From Aquabacter cavernae (lineage in GTDB: Bacteria; Pseudomonadota; Alphaproteobacteria; Rhizobiales; Xanthobacteraceae), in contig NZ_RWKV01000017.1 of NCBI RefSeq assembly GCF_003993795.1, positions 434,001 through 498,000 on the forward strand: a DNA stretch of 64,000 nucleotides, in the 5' to 3' direction. Positions 19,784 through 28,819 of this stretch are shown piece after piece. Each line of letters opens with the position of its first letter. Positions within the stretch are counted from its first letter, which is position 1. A program made the translations under genes and the position numbers. The notes under the pieces are model-generated. The model was given only the letters and a program-made list of their open reading frames with translations, did not search any database and was not told the origin of the DNA.

Positions 19784-20746
19784 CTATCGCGCCGAATGGC
19801 GCATCAGCTCGGCCCGGGTCTTCCCGCCCAGAAGGCGCGCACGCCAGGCGCCCGCTTCAACCATGCCGGCGATCACGTCCGCCAGCACCTCGGCCACCGC
19901 CTGGCTGCCGCGCACATTCATGGTGCGCTGGGAGACCACCACGGAGAGGCGCCAGGAGGGCGTGGGATCCACGATGGGCAGCGCCACCACCTGCCCGTGG
20001 CCGATCTCCTCGGTGAAGGCGAAATGGGGCATCACCGCCGCATGCCCCGAGCAGCACACCATCTTCACGATGGCCGGAAGGCTGTCGCAATCGATGGCGT
20101 TGAGGGTGCCGTTATGCCGGGCGGCATGCTGCTCCATGACCGTGCGCAGCACATTGGGGCGGCCGGGCAGCACCACGAGATGCTCCAGCAACTCGCCAAA
20201 GCCGATGGCATCGCGGCTGGCCAAAGGATGGTCCGGCGCGACGCAGAGCATGAGGTCCTCGCTCATCATCTCCGTCCAGGCCACATGCTCGAACGCCTTG
20301 TGGTCATAGAGCAGCGCCACGTCCAGGCGCCCGGCCTGGATGTAGTCGTCCAGATAGGAGGTCATGGCCTCCACCAGATGGAGCGTGATGTTGGGCTGGC
20401 GCCGGGCGATGGCCTGGAACAGCGGATGCGACAAGCCCCGGCAAGCGGAGGTGGGCAGGCCCACGGAGACCCGGCCCGAGGGATTGGTGGACTGGGAGCG
20501 GATCACGTCCTTCGCCCGGTCCACCTCCTGCAGGATGCGGCGGGCATGGTCGTAAAATTGCTGTCCAAGCTCGGTGGTGGTCACGCCGCGCGCGTGGCGC
20601 ACCAGAAGGTCAACGCCCAGCTCTTCTTCGAGATGCTTCATCTGCTGGCTGAGGGATGGTTGCGAGATCCGAAGGACCTCCGCCGCCCGCGAGAAATTTC
20701 CGTTCTCTGCAATCTGAACGAAGTATTTGAGCTGTCGAAAGTCCAT
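19784..20746 (-). CDS. LysR-family transcriptional regulator, likely controlling the Liv/amidase operon
   Basis: 320 residues from ATG 20746 (MDFRQLKYFVQIAENG), the normal LysR start; the frame remains open to 20836 through AT-rich promoter DNA. Helix-turn-helix NFSRAAEVLRISQPSLSQQMKHLEEELGVDLLVRHARG and an effector domain with SVGLPTSACRGLSHPLFQAI are seen. It is divergent from the ABC/cyclase/amidase operon across a 301-bp AT-rich gap with a dyad, so it is the obvious candidate regulator of that operon (NAC/Cbl-like or CbbR-like by general shape). Confidence 0.92.
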   Translation of the reverse strand: MDFRQLKYFVQIAENGNFSRAAEVLRISQPSLSQQMKHLEEELGVDLLVRHARGVTTTELGQQFYDHARRILQEVDRAKDVIRSQSTNPSGRVSVGLPTSACRGLSHPLFQAIARRQPNITLHLVEAMTSYLDDYIQAGRLDVALLYDHKAFEHVAWTEMMSEDLMLCVAPDHPLASRDAIGFGELLEHLVVLPGRPNVLRTVMEQHAARHNGTLNAIDCDSLPAIVKMVCCSGHAAVMPHFAFTEEIGHGQVVALPIVDPTPSWRLSVVVSQRTMNVRGSQAVAEVLADVIAGMVEAGAWRARLLGGKTRAELMRHSAR

Positions 20747-20906
20747 ACGCCACCTGTCTGATGCCGCATCATTTGGAAGGTCGGAGGAATTTGTCAACTT
20801 GCTTGAATAATCATCATGTGCACAAACTATGCGCATGTCGGAAAAAATTATCTAATAAAATCATATATTTATATCATAATTCCAGAGATACGAATTGCCT
20901 ATCATG

Positions 20907-20940
20907 CCAATCAATAGGTTCTACCTATATCAATGATTGG
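20907..20940. promoter_or_regulatory. Interrupted inverted repeat in the lysR-livJ divergent promoter
   Basis: Arms CCAATCA-ATAGGT (20907-20919) and ACCTAT-N5-TGATTGG (20923-20940) pair over 13 bp with a 5-nt bulge. It lies in a strikingly AT-rich gap (about 20780-20940) between divergent genes, 108 bp upstream of the binding-protein start. A LysR-type binding site is the natural reading. Confidence 0.45.
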
Positions 20941-21047
20941 AATTCGGTCTTTGTCATCGCACCCCTTATGATCGAGCGTTGTCTTCGCAGATGAGACGAA
21001 TAGGCCGAACCACGGTCAGAAATCCTGTAGACCAGCAGGGGAACACA

Positions 21048-22244
21048 ATGCTTCCGGATAAGATTTTGCGCGGCCACGTCCTGGCCGCAACGCTCGCGCT
21101 CGCCCTGTCGTCCGGTACGGCCCTTGCCCAGCAGCAACCCTGCATCGGCAATTCGGCCGCCATCACCGGCCCCGCCGCCTTCGGCGGCATGGCCATCAAG
21201 ATGGGTGCCGAGATCGCCATCGACGAGATCAACGAAAAGGGCGGCGTGCTCGGGCAGAAGCTGCGCTTCGTCCAGTATGACGATGCCGGCGCCCCGCCGC
21301 GCGGCGTGGATAATACCCGCCGCATCGCCATGTCCGACAAGTGCGTCGCCATCCTCGGCGGCTACCACTCCACGGTGGCGGTGGCCCAGGCCCAGGTGGT
21401 GAACGAGATCGGCATCCCCTATCTCGGCGTGCTCGCCGCCAACACCAAGGCCGTGGAGAACGGCGCCAACCCCAATTACATGTTCCGCGTCTCGGCGAAG
21501 GACAAGTGGGTGGCCCGCTTCCTGGTGGAGCAGGCGCTGAAAGCCTCCAAGACCGGCAAGATCGCGTTCTTCTATGAGAATACCGGCTGGGGCAACGGCG
21601 CCGTGCCGGACGTGAAGGACGCCATGGCCAAGGCCGGCAAGGAACTGGTGGCCCTGGAGACCTTCAACTGGAACGACCCGGACATGAGCCCCCAGGTCAT
21701 CCGCGCCCGTGACGCGGGCGCCGACGTGGTGCTGTTCTGGGCCCTGGACCGGGAAGGCAACCAGATCCTGCGCTCCATGGACAAGGTCGGCTACAAGCCC
21801 ACCGTCATCGGCGCCTGGGGCATCGCCGGTAATCTCGGCGAACTGGCCGGCCCGCTGGCAGACGGCGTGCAGGTGGTGCAGACCTTCACCTTCATGGGCG
21901 ACATGGATCCCAAGAAGAAGGCCCTCTGGGACAAGCTGAAGGCCAAGTACAACCTGAAGGATCCGTCCGAGGTGAAGATGCCCTCCGGCGTCGCCAACGC
22001 CTATGACGCGGTCTATATCCTGGCCGACGCCATCAAGAAGGCCGGCGCCTTCGACTGGAAGAAGGTCCATGACGCCCTCTACACGGTGAACATGGACGGC
22101 ATCGTCGCGGAATATAAACCCGCCTTCGTTGCCTCCGACCCGGAGCGCCAGGACGCCATCCTGCCCAAATACTACAAGCTGACGGTGTGGGTGGACGGCA
22201 AGCTGCTGCCCCTGGAGCAGACCAAGTACGGCAAGGCGAACTGA
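21048..22244 (+). CDS. Branched-chain-amino-acid-type ABC transporter substrate-binding protein (LivJ family)
   Basis: 398 residues from ATG 21048 with a GCAGGGG ribosome site. Sec signal (ATLALALSSGTALAQQQPC) then the peripla_BP_6 fold: GNSAAITGPAAFGGMAIKMGAEIAIDEINEKGGVLGQKLRFVQYDD. It opens an operon with LivH, fused LivM-LivG and LivF, followed by a cyclase-family hydrolase and an amidase. The ligand is therefore more likely an amide or related compound than leucine; proteins of this family also bind urea, short amides and aromatic acids. Confidence 0.93.
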   Translation: MLPDKILRGHVLAATLALALSSGTALAQQQPCIGNSAAITGPAAFGGMAIKMGAEIAIDEINEKGGVLGQKLRFVQYDDAGAPPRGVDNTRRIAMSDKCVAILGGYHSTVAVAQAQVVNEIGIPYLGVLAANTKAVENGANPNYMFRVSAKDKWVARFLVEQALKASKTGKIAFFYENTGWGNGAVPDVKDAMAKAGKELVALETFNWNDPDMSPQVIRARDAGADVVLFWALDREGNQILRSMDKVGYKPTVIGAWGIAGNLGELAGPLADGVQVVQTFTFMGDMDPKKKALWDKLKAKYNLKDPSEVKMPSGVANAYDAVYILADAIKKAGAFDWKKVHDALYTVNMDGIVAEYKPAFVASDPERQDAILPKYYKLTVWVDGKLLPLEQTKYGKAN

Positions 22245-22304
22245 GGGGGCGGGCCGCTCCGGCCCTCCCGCTCACCTCCGAGACCTCGCCTTCCCCCTCC
22301 CTAT

Positions 22305-22429
22305 CCCTCCCCCGCAAGCGGGAGAGGGAACCGGTCGCGCGGTATCGGAAGTCCTCACACATATGCCTCGGCGCGGCACCATGTTGCCTGCCGGAGCGCC
22401 CTGCTCCCTCTCCCGCTTGCGGGGGAGGG
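22305..22429. repeat. Long inverted repeat between binding-protein and LivH genes
   Basis: Two 25-bp arms (22305-22329 and 22405-22429) are exact reverse complements, each itself containing the palindrome CCCGCAAGCGGG or its partner. Weaker complementarity extends about 11 bp outward. The loop is 75 bp. It resembles the dispersed GC-rich repeats common between genes in alphaproteobacteria, and may protect the upstream binding-protein mRNA. Confidence 0.7.
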
Positions 22430-22500
22430 GTGGGGAGGGGGCCTCGCCCGGCGGGCGCCCCCAACCCCACATCCATGGCAGCCATCACACGGGCGGCGCG

Positions 22501-23376
22501 ATGACAACCTTCCTTCAATATACCCTCTCGGGCCTTGCCATCGGCGGCATCTATGCCCTGGTGGCGCTCGGTTTCCACATCATGTGGAGCGCGGCAAAGG
22601 CGGTGAACTTCGCCCATGGCGACACGCTCATGATCGGCGCCGTCCTGGCGGTGATCGGGATCGACGTGGGGCTGCCGCTCTGGCTCGCCTGCCTCCTCGC
22701 CATCGTGGCGGGCGGCGTGTTCGGCGTGCTGCTGGAGCGCTTCGCGGTGCGCCCCTTCCTGGGCGGCGCCACCTCCATCGGCTGGATGCTCACCACCATC
22801 GCGGTCGGCATCATGATCGAGAGCCTCGCCACCATGCAGTTCGGCGGCTTCTCGCGCGCCCTGCCCTCCCCCGGCGTGGCGCAGGCGGTGCATATTTTCG
22901 GCGCGGGCGTCTATCCGCAGGAATTGCTCATCCCGGTGGTGGCGCTGATCGCCATGGCGGGCCTGAAGCTCATGCAGAAGCGCACCCTCATCGGCCGTGC
23001 CATGCAGGCGGTGGCCCATGACAAGCGCGCAGCGGCGCTGGTGGGCATCGACGTGGACCGCATCGTCGCCTTCTCCTTCGGCCTGTCCGCCCTGTTCGGC
23101 GCGGCGGCGGGCGTGCTGGTGGCCCCGGTGATCCAGGCTTCCGCCACCATGGGCGCGCTCATCGGCCTGAAGGGCTTCGCGGTGGCCATCATCGGCGGCA
23201 TCACCTCGGCCCCCGGCGTGGTGATTGCGGGCCTCGCCTTCGGCGTCATGGAGAAATTCGTGGAGGGCTACATCTCCACCGCGGCCCGCGAGATCATCGG
23301 CTTCTCCGTCATGATCCTGGTCCTGCTCGCCTTCCCGCAGGGCCTCTTCGGCAAGAAGGAGGTCATGAAGGTATGA
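22501..23376 (+). CDS. Branched-chain-type ABC transporter permease (LivH family)
   Basis: 291 residues with about eight membrane helices. The opening TFLQYTLSGLAIGGIYALVALGFHIMWSAAKAVNFAHGD and the later GFAVAIIGGITSAPGVVIAGLAFGVMEKF are diagnostic of LivH permeases. The start at 22501 is at the beginning of conserved sequence; upstream in-frame codons run through the inverted repeat. Its last codons overlap the next gene by 4 bp (ATGA). Confidence 0.93.
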   Translation: MTTFLQYTLSGLAIGGIYALVALGFHIMWSAAKAVNFAHGDTLMIGAVLAVIGIDVGLPLWLACLLAIVAGGVFGVLLERFAVRPFLGGATSIGWMLTTIAVGIMIESLATMQFGGFSRALPSPGVAQAVHIFGAGVYPQELLIPVVALIAMAGLKLMQKRTLIGRAMQAVAHDKRAAALVGIDVDRIVAFSFGLSALFGAAAGVLVAPVIQASATMGALIGLKGFAVAIIGGITSAPGVVIAGLAFGVMEKFVEGYISTAAREIIGFSVMILVLLAFPQGLFGKKEVMKV

Positions 23377-25166
23377 AACACCTCCATACTCTCGGCTTCC
23401 TCGCCTTCGCGGCGTGGCTCGTGGCCGTGCCGGTCATGGCCGGCAACGAATACGAGCTGCGGCTCTTCATGCTGTTCCTCATCTATGGGGTGATCGCGGT
23501 CGGGCTCAACGTTCTGGTGGGGCTCACGGGCCTCGTCTCCCTCGGCCAGGCCGGCCTGTTCGCGCTCGGCTCCTATACGGGCGCCATCCTCGCCACCCGC
23601 GCCGGGTTCGACATGATCTCGGCCTCGCTCGCCGCCGCCGTGGTGGCCGGGCTGTTCGGGGTGCTGCTGGCCTATCCCACGGTGCGCGTGCGCGGCGTCT
23701 ATCTCGCCGTGGTCACCATCGCCTTCGGCATCATCGTGGAGAATGTCGCCATCGAGTGGCAGTCGCTCACGGGCGGCACCACGGGCATCACCTCCATCCC
23801 CGCCCCCAACGCCTTCGGCTGGCGCCTGTCGGGCTACGCCTTCTACGGCGTGCTGGCGGTGACGCTGTTCCTCGCCACCCTCGCCACCCACAACCTGAAG
23901 ACCTCGCGCTTCGGCCGCGCCATGCTGGCGGTGTCGCAGAGCGAGACGGCGGCGCGGGCGCTCGGCATCGACGCCACCGGCGTGCGCACCCTCGCCTTCG
24001 TGGTGGCGGCCGTGACGGCGGGCCTCGCGGGCACCTTCTACGCCTTCCTCAACGCCTATATCTCCCCCGACATCTTCACCTTCTCCGACAGCGTGCGCTT
24101 CCTGCTCATGGTCATCCTGGGCGGCGCGGCCACCACGTTCGGGCCGGTTCTGGGGGCGTATCTCCTCACCTACCTGCCGGAACTGCTCCAGCAATTCGCC
24201 CTCTGGCAGAAGTTTGCCTATGGCGCGCTGCTGCTGCTGGTCATGTTCGCTTTGCCCAAGGGCATCCTGGGCACCCTCGCCGGACTGGTGAAGCGGTTCC
24301 GGCCGACCGCCCGGGCCGTCTCCATCGTCGGTGCGGTGCCCGCCGAGGAGAGCCTGCGCCAGCCGGACAAGGCGCTGGCCGCGGAACTGGTGGCGCGCGG
24401 CCTCACGGTGCGCTTCGGCGGCCTCACCGCGCTGTCCAACGCCTCCGTGCGGGTGAAGGGCGGCGAGGTGCATGCGCTCATCGGCCCGAACGGTGCCGGC
24501 AAGTCCACCTTCGTCAACACCATCTCCGGCTTCTACCGTCCGGCGGAGGGCGATTGTGAACTGGACGGGGTGACGCTCACCGGCCTGAAGTCCCACCAGA
24601 TCGCCCGCGTCGGCCTCTCCCGCACCTTCCAGAACACGGAATTGTTCGGCGAGATGACCGTGCTGGAGAATGTCATCGCCGGCTATCAGCGCCGCCTCAC
24701 CTATTCGGTGGTGGATGCGGTGCTGCGCACCCCGCGCATGCGGCGCGAGGAGGCGGAGGCGCGCCGGGTGGCCATCGGCCTGCTGGCCTTCGTGGGGCTG
24801 GAAGACTACGCGAACGAGGCTGCCCGCTTCCTGCCCTTCGGGCTCCAGCGGCGGCTGGAGATCGCCCGCGCGCTTGCCGCCAAGCCTCGCCTGCTGCTGC
24901 TGGACGAGCCCGCTGCCGGTCTCACCACCCAAGAGATCGACGACCTCGAGGCGGTCATCCGGCGCATTGCGTCGCTGGGCATCTCGGTGCTGCTCATCGA
25001 GCACCATGTGGACCTGATCATGGCGGTGGCGGACACCGTGACCGTCCTCGACTACGGGCAGGTCATCGCCAGCGACACGCCCAGCGTGGTGCAGGACGAC
25101 CCCAAGGTGATCGAGGCCTATTTCGGCACCTCGCTCCACGGCGCGGAAGGGGAGAAGGTGGCATGA
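23373..25166 (+). CDS. Fused ABC permease-ATPase (LivM-LivG)
   Basis: 597 residues joining two subunits that are usually separate. Residues 1 to about 310 are a LivM permease (LNVLVGLTGLVSLGQAGLFALGSYTGA ... GGAATTFGPVLGAYLLTYLPE). Residues about 335-597 are a LivG ATPase: Walker A GPNGAGKST, RTFQNTELFGEMTVLEN, variant signature LPFGLQRRLEIARAL, Walker B LLLLDEPAAGL, and switch His in LIEHHVDL. A ~25-residue linker without secondary-structure signals joins them. It overlaps the permease upstream and LivF downstream by 4 bp each. No stop or frameshift is visible, so the fusion looks real. Confidence 0.93.
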   Translation: MKHLHTLGFLAFAAWLVAVPVMAGNEYELRLFMLFLIYGVIAVGLNVLVGLTGLVSLGQAGLFALGSYTGAILATRAGFDMISASLAAAVVAGLFGVLLAYPTVRVRGVYLAVVTIAFGIIVENVAIEWQSLTGGTTGITSIPAPNAFGWRLSGYAFYGVLAVTLFLATLATHNLKTSRFGRAMLAVSQSETAARALGIDATGVRTLAFVVAAVTAGLAGTFYAFLNAYISPDIFTFSDSVRFLLMVILGGAATTFGPVLGAYLLTYLPELLQQFALWQKFAYGALLLLVMFALPKGILGTLAGLVKRFRPTARAVSIVGAVPAEESLRQPDKALAAELVARGLTVRFGGLTALSNASVRVKGGEVHALIGPNGAGKSTFVNTISGFYRPAEGDCELDGVTLTGLKSHQIARVGLSRTFQNTELFGEMTVLENVIAGYQRRLTYSVVDAVLRTPRMRREEAEARRVAIGLLAFVGLEDYANEAARFLPFGLQRRLEIARALAAKPRLLLLDEPAAGLTTQEIDDLEAVIRRIASLGISVLLIEHHVDLIMAVADTVTVLDYGQVIASDTPSVVQDDPKVIEAYFGTSLHGAEGEKVA

Positions 25167-25915
25167 GCGGACCCATCAGCGAGACCCTTCTGGACATCAA
25201 GAGCCTGGAACTGCGCTACGGCGCGGCGGTGGCGGTGCGCGACATCTCGCTCACCGTGCGGCGCGGGCAATTGGTGGCGGTGATCGGCAATAACGGGGCG
25301 GGCAAGTCCTCTTTGGTGCGCGGCGCCTCCGGCCTCGTGCGCCCCTCCGGCGGCACCGTCACCTTCAAGGGCGAGGACACGACGCGCCTGCCTGCCCACA
25401 AGAAGGTGGCGCGCGGCCTCGTCATGGTGCCCGAAGGCCGCCTCCTCTTCCCCGACCAGAGCGTCGAGGACAACCTGATCCTCGGCGCCTATGCCCATGG
25501 CGGCCTGAAGGGCGAGAAGGCGCGCGCGGCGCTGGAGCGGGTCCTCACCCTGTTCCCGCGCCTGAAGGAACGCCTCGCCCAGCAGGCGGGCTCCATGTCC
25601 GGCGGCGAGCAGCAGATGCTCGCCATCGCACGCGGCCTCATGGGCGATCCCGAGCTACTCATCATCGACGAGCTGTCGCTGGGCCTCGCGCCGAAGATCG
25701 TGGACCAGCTCATGGGCGTGCTCACCGACCTCAACAAGGCCGGGCTCACCATCCTGCTGGTGGAGCAGCTCGCCTCCTATGCCCTCGCCATCGCCGACGC
25801 GGCCTATGTCATCGCCAATGGCCGCGTCGCCCGCTCCGGCCCCGCCGCGGAATTGGCCCGCGACCCGGAGGTGATGGCCGCCTTCCTCGGCAAGAAGGCT
25901 CCGCGCGCCGCCTAG
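25163..25915 (+). CDS. ABC transporter ATP-binding protein (LivF family)
   Basis: 250 residues. Walker A GNNGAGKSS, signature MSGGEQQMLAIARGLM, Walker B LLIIDELSLGLAP and EGRLLFPDQSVEDNL are typical LivF motifs (here DELSLGL replaces the commoner DEPS). It completes the importer with LivJ, LivH and LivM-LivG. A dispersed hairpin element follows the stop and separates it from the cyclase gene. Confidence 0.93.
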   Translation: MSGPISETLLDIKSLELRYGAAVAVRDISLTVRRGQLVAVIGNNGAGKSSLVRGASGLVRPSGGTVTFKGEDTTRLPAHKKVARGLVMVPEGRLLFPDQSVEDNLILGAYAHGGLKGEKARAALERVLTLFPRLKERLAQQAGSMSGGEQQMLAIARGLMGDPELLIIDELSLGLAPKIVDQLMGVLTDLNKAGLTILLVEQLASYALAIADAAYVIANGRVARSGPAAELARDPEVMAAFLGKKAPRAA

Positions 25916-26040
25916 AGCGCGATCCGTTCAGATGGAAGCAGTCTGCTTCCACCTGAACGGTGAATCGCTCTCTCACTTTTTGAAATGAGGCGGATTCAGT
26001 GTTGAGACGGGATCGCAGAGCGATTCCATCTCAACACATC
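25914..26040. repeat. Dispersed hairpin repeat element, copy A
   Basis: Two consecutive hairpins occupy this gap. The first pairs 25924-25941 with 25943-25960 (17 of 18 bp, core GAAGCAG/CTGCTTC). The second pairs 25999-26016 with 26020-26037 (16 of 18). The head GAGCGCGATCCG, the hairpin core and the trailing CGCTCTC also occur in copy B (43468-43560), and AGAGCGATTCAC (here inverted) occurs in copy C. Confidence 0.75.
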
Positions 26041-26181
26041 CGGCTCAAAGCGCGATCCGCCCGGCGGCCAGCCGCCGGGTCCTTGATCCCGAACCCTGGC
26101 GGCCCTGCCGCCGGAACGTCCCTTCCGGGCGAACGACCCCCCTCGCCTTCTTCACCCCAAGCCTGCCCAAAGGAGCCTGAC

Positions 26182-26883
26182 ATGGCCAAGAAAGTGATCG
26201 ACCTCTCCCTCCTCATCGAGGACAACATGCCGGCCCATAAGATGTTTCAGCGGCCGGTCATCACCACCCATCTCAGCCACGAAAGCTCCAAGTCGTTCGA
26301 CCTCGGCGTGCCCGGCGACGCCATGACCTTCCAGACCAATTTCATCGCCATGCTCGACCATGTGGGCACCCATGTGGACGCCTATCGCCACGTCAATCCC
26401 GATGGCGCGCCCATCGACGAGATGCCGCTGGAGATGTTCATGGGCAAGGCGGTGTGCTTCGACCTGCGCCACATCCCCGATCTCGGCGATATCACCGTGG
26501 CCGACATGGAAGCGGCGGAGAAGGCGGCCGGCGTGAAGGTGGACGGGCACATCGTGCTTCTGTGCACGGGCTTCCACAACCGCAACTATCCGTCCCTGGA
26601 TTCCGTCTGGAAGAACCCGCTGCTCACCGCCGAGGCCACCAAGTGGCTGCATGAGCGCGGCTCCAAGATGCATGGCGTGGAAGGCCCCTCCACCGACAAG
26701 CCCACGGACAACATCTTCGCCCAGCACCGCCTGTGCCGTGACCTCGGCATGAGCCACTGGGAGTGGCTGGTGAACCTGGAAGAGCTGGTGGGCAAGGGCG
26801 AGTTCCAGTTCTTCGGCGCACCGCTGAAGTTCAAGGGCGGCTCCGGCTCCCCGGTCCGCGCCTTCGCCCTGCTGGAGTCCTGA
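26182..26883 (+). CDS. Cyclase-family hydrolase (kynurenine formamidase-like)
   Basis: 233 residues from ATG 26182, preceded by AGGAG; the open frame upstream runs through the hairpin repeat and is not coding. The metal-binding family motif HVGTHVDAYRH fits H-x-G-T-H-x-D-x3-H, and a second conserved segment GVEGPSTD is present. These Zn or Mn enzymes hydrolyse amide or cyclic amide bonds (N-formylkynurenine, isatin, cyclic imides). It sits between the ABC genes and an amidase, so a pathway that opens a cyclic amide and then deamidates the product is plausible. Substrate is unknown. Confidence 0.88.
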   Translation: MAKKVIDLSLLIEDNMPAHKMFQRPVITTHLSHESSKSFDLGVPGDAMTFQTNFIAMLDHVGTHVDAYRHVNPDGAPIDEMPLEMFMGKAVCFDLRHIPDLGDITVADMEAAEKAAGVKVDGHIVLLCTGFHNRNYPSLDSVWKNPLLTAEATKWLHERGSKMHGVEGPSTDKPTDNIFAQHRLCRDLGMSHWEWLVNLEELVGKGEFQFFGAPLKFKGGSGSPVRAFALLES

Positions 26884-27031
26884 GCGGACCTTCCTTCCGT
26901 CGGATTGCGCCTCATGCCCTGACGGCGGCGCAATCCGGGGCCGGGTGGCGGACTGTCCCGCCATCCGGCCCCGGCACCGACGGGAAGACGGATTAAGACC
27001 CGATCCATCCGAACACGCCGGAGAGGCTGCC

Positions 27032-28438
27032 ATGTCCGCCGAATTCGACACCATGAGCGCCATGGAGCTGCGCCGCCGCATCGCCGCGCGGGAGATCTCC
27101 CCGGTGGACCTCACGCGCCGCGCGCTGGACAAGGCGCAGGCGACGCAGGACAGCCTCAACGCCTTCTTCTTCCTCGTGCCCGAGGAAGCCATGGCTGCCG
27201 CCCGCGTGGCGGAGGATGCGGTGATGAAGGGCGCTCCCCTCGGCCTCATCCACGGCCTGCCCTTCTCGGCCAAGGACCTCATGGCGGTGGGCGGCAAGCC
27301 CTATGCCTCCGGCTCGAAAACCATGGCCGGGAACGTGGCCGCCGCCGACGCCCCCGCCGTGGAACGCGCGAAGGCGGCGGGCGGCATTCTCATCGGCAAG
27401 ACCACCACCAGCGAATTCGGCTGCAAGCCGGTGGGCGACAGCCCCCTCACGGGCATCACCCGCCATCCCTGGAACCTCGCAAAGACCCCCGGCGGATCGA
27501 GCGCGGGGGCGGCGGCGTCCGTGGCGGCGGGCATCACCCCTTTCGCGCTGGGAACGGACGGCGGCGGCTCCATCCGCATCCCCTGCGCCTTCACCGGCCT
27601 TGCCGGGCTGAAGGGGCATTTCGGCCGCGTCCCCGTCTGGCCCGCCTCCGCCACCCCGACCCTTGCCCATGTGGGGCCCATCGCACGTTCCATGGAGGAT
27701 GCGGCCCTCCTGTTCTCGGCCATTGCCGGCCATGACCGGCGCGACCCGTTCGGCGTCGCGGGGCCGGTGCCGGACGTGCTGGGCGCGGCCAAGGCATCGG
27801 TGGCGGGGCTTCGCGTCGCCTACAGCCCCACGCTGGGCTACGCCCGCCCCGACCCGGAAGTGGTGGAGATCACCCGCCGGGCGGCCCGCACGCTCCAGGA
27901 TCTCGGCTGCCATGTGGAGGAGGTGGAGACCGTCTTCGACACCGACCCCGCCGATTTGTGGACCGCCGAATTCTATGCGGGCGTCGGCATCCGCCTACGG
28001 TCCTTCGTGGAGACCCAGCGCGACCTGCTGGATCCCGCCGTGGCTGATGTTCTGGAAGGCGCCCTCTCCCAGGAGATGCGGGCCTATTACACCAGCGTGT
28101 TCGAGCGCTACGCCCTACGCGAGAAGATGCGGCTCTTCTTCGAGCGCTACGACCTGCTGGTCTCGCCGGTCCTGCCCGTGACCTCACTGGATGCGGGACT
28201 GGACATTCCCCCCTCCCTGCCCGACCGCAACCTCGTCTCGTGGGTCTTCTACACCTATCCCTTCAACCTCACGGGCCAGCCGGCGGGCGCGGTGTGCGCG
28301 GGCATCGCCGCCGATGGCATGCCAGTGGGCCTGCAGATCGTCGGGCGCACCTATAGCGAAGCGGACGTGGTGCGCGCCGCAGCCGCCTATGAGCGCGCGC
28401 AGCCGCCCGGCTACAATGTGCGCTCTTTCCCCGGCTGA
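27032..28438 (+). CDS. Amidase (amidase-signature family)
   Basis: 468 residues from ATG 27032 with GAGAGG upstream. The Ser-Ser-Lys triad is complete: Lys81 (LPFSAKDL), Ser156 (TPGGSSAGA) and Ser180 (GTDGGGSIRIP). Length and the C-terminal P.NLTGQPA pattern fit aryl/aliphatic amidases and AtzF/GatA relatives. GatB or GatC partners are absent, so this is a catabolic amidase. It ends the operon that begins with the binding protein at 21048 and probably hydrolyses the imported compound or the product of the cyclase-family enzyme. Confidence 0.92.
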   Translation: MSAEFDTMSAMELRRRIAAREISPVDLTRRALDKAQATQDSLNAFFFLVPEEAMAAARVAEDAVMKGAPLGLIHGLPFSAKDLMAVGGKPYASGSKTMAGNVAAADAPAVERAKAAGGILIGKTTTSEFGCKPVGDSPLTGITRHPWNLAKTPGGSSAGAAASVAAGITPFALGTDGGGSIRIPCAFTGLAGLKGHFGRVPVWPASATPTLAHVGPIARSMEDAALLFSAIAGHDRRDPFGVAGPVPDVLGAAKASVAGLRVAYSPTLGYARPDPEVVEITRRAARTLQDLGCHVEEVETVFDTDPADLWTAEFYAGVGIRLRSFVETQRDLLDPAVADVLEGALSQEMRAYYTSVFERYALREKMRLFFERYDLLVSPVLPVTSLDAGLDIPPSLPDRNLVSWVFYTYPFNLTGQPAGAVCAGIAADGMPVGLQIVGRTYSEADVVRAAAAYERAQPPGYNVRSFPG

Positions 28439-28819
28439 AGCCGACGCACCGTCGGCCCGTACCGCACGCTGACGCAAGCCCCGCCGCCGATCTTCTCCGG
28501 GCCGGAATTACCCCGGACATGCAGCCCCCTAGCCTTCCGCCCACGCGGCCGGGAGCGGGGCGGCATTGGCGTGTCCGCACATGCAATCCTGGATTAAATA
28601 CACGGAAATATTCGCCTGAAAGCCGCAGGAAGCGGATTTAAATCATACCGACATGGTTCGTTGGATACACCGAAGAAATCCAGGCATAGTGCGCCCCACG
28701 GCAACGGGGTGCGCGTTGCCGGAACCTTTTTTCTACACATTGCGCCCGGCACCCCGGCAGATGGGCAGGGGGTGCGGAAAACGACAGCGTCCAACGGTTG
28801 CGAGAGGCCGGAGAGGGAA
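28439..28819. promoter_or_regulatory. Intergenic region upstream of the signalling operon
   Basis: 381 bp without a credible gene. The segment 28590-28700 is AT-richer and probably carries the promoter of the hybrid kinase operon. I see no sure -35/-10 pair, dyad or terminator. Confidence 0.35.

Noticed and set aside
24300-24400. Frameshift or sequencing join creating the LivM-LivG fusion
   Set aside because: The frame is continuous with a plausible linker and no stop or start signals at the junction, so a true fusion is the simpler reading.
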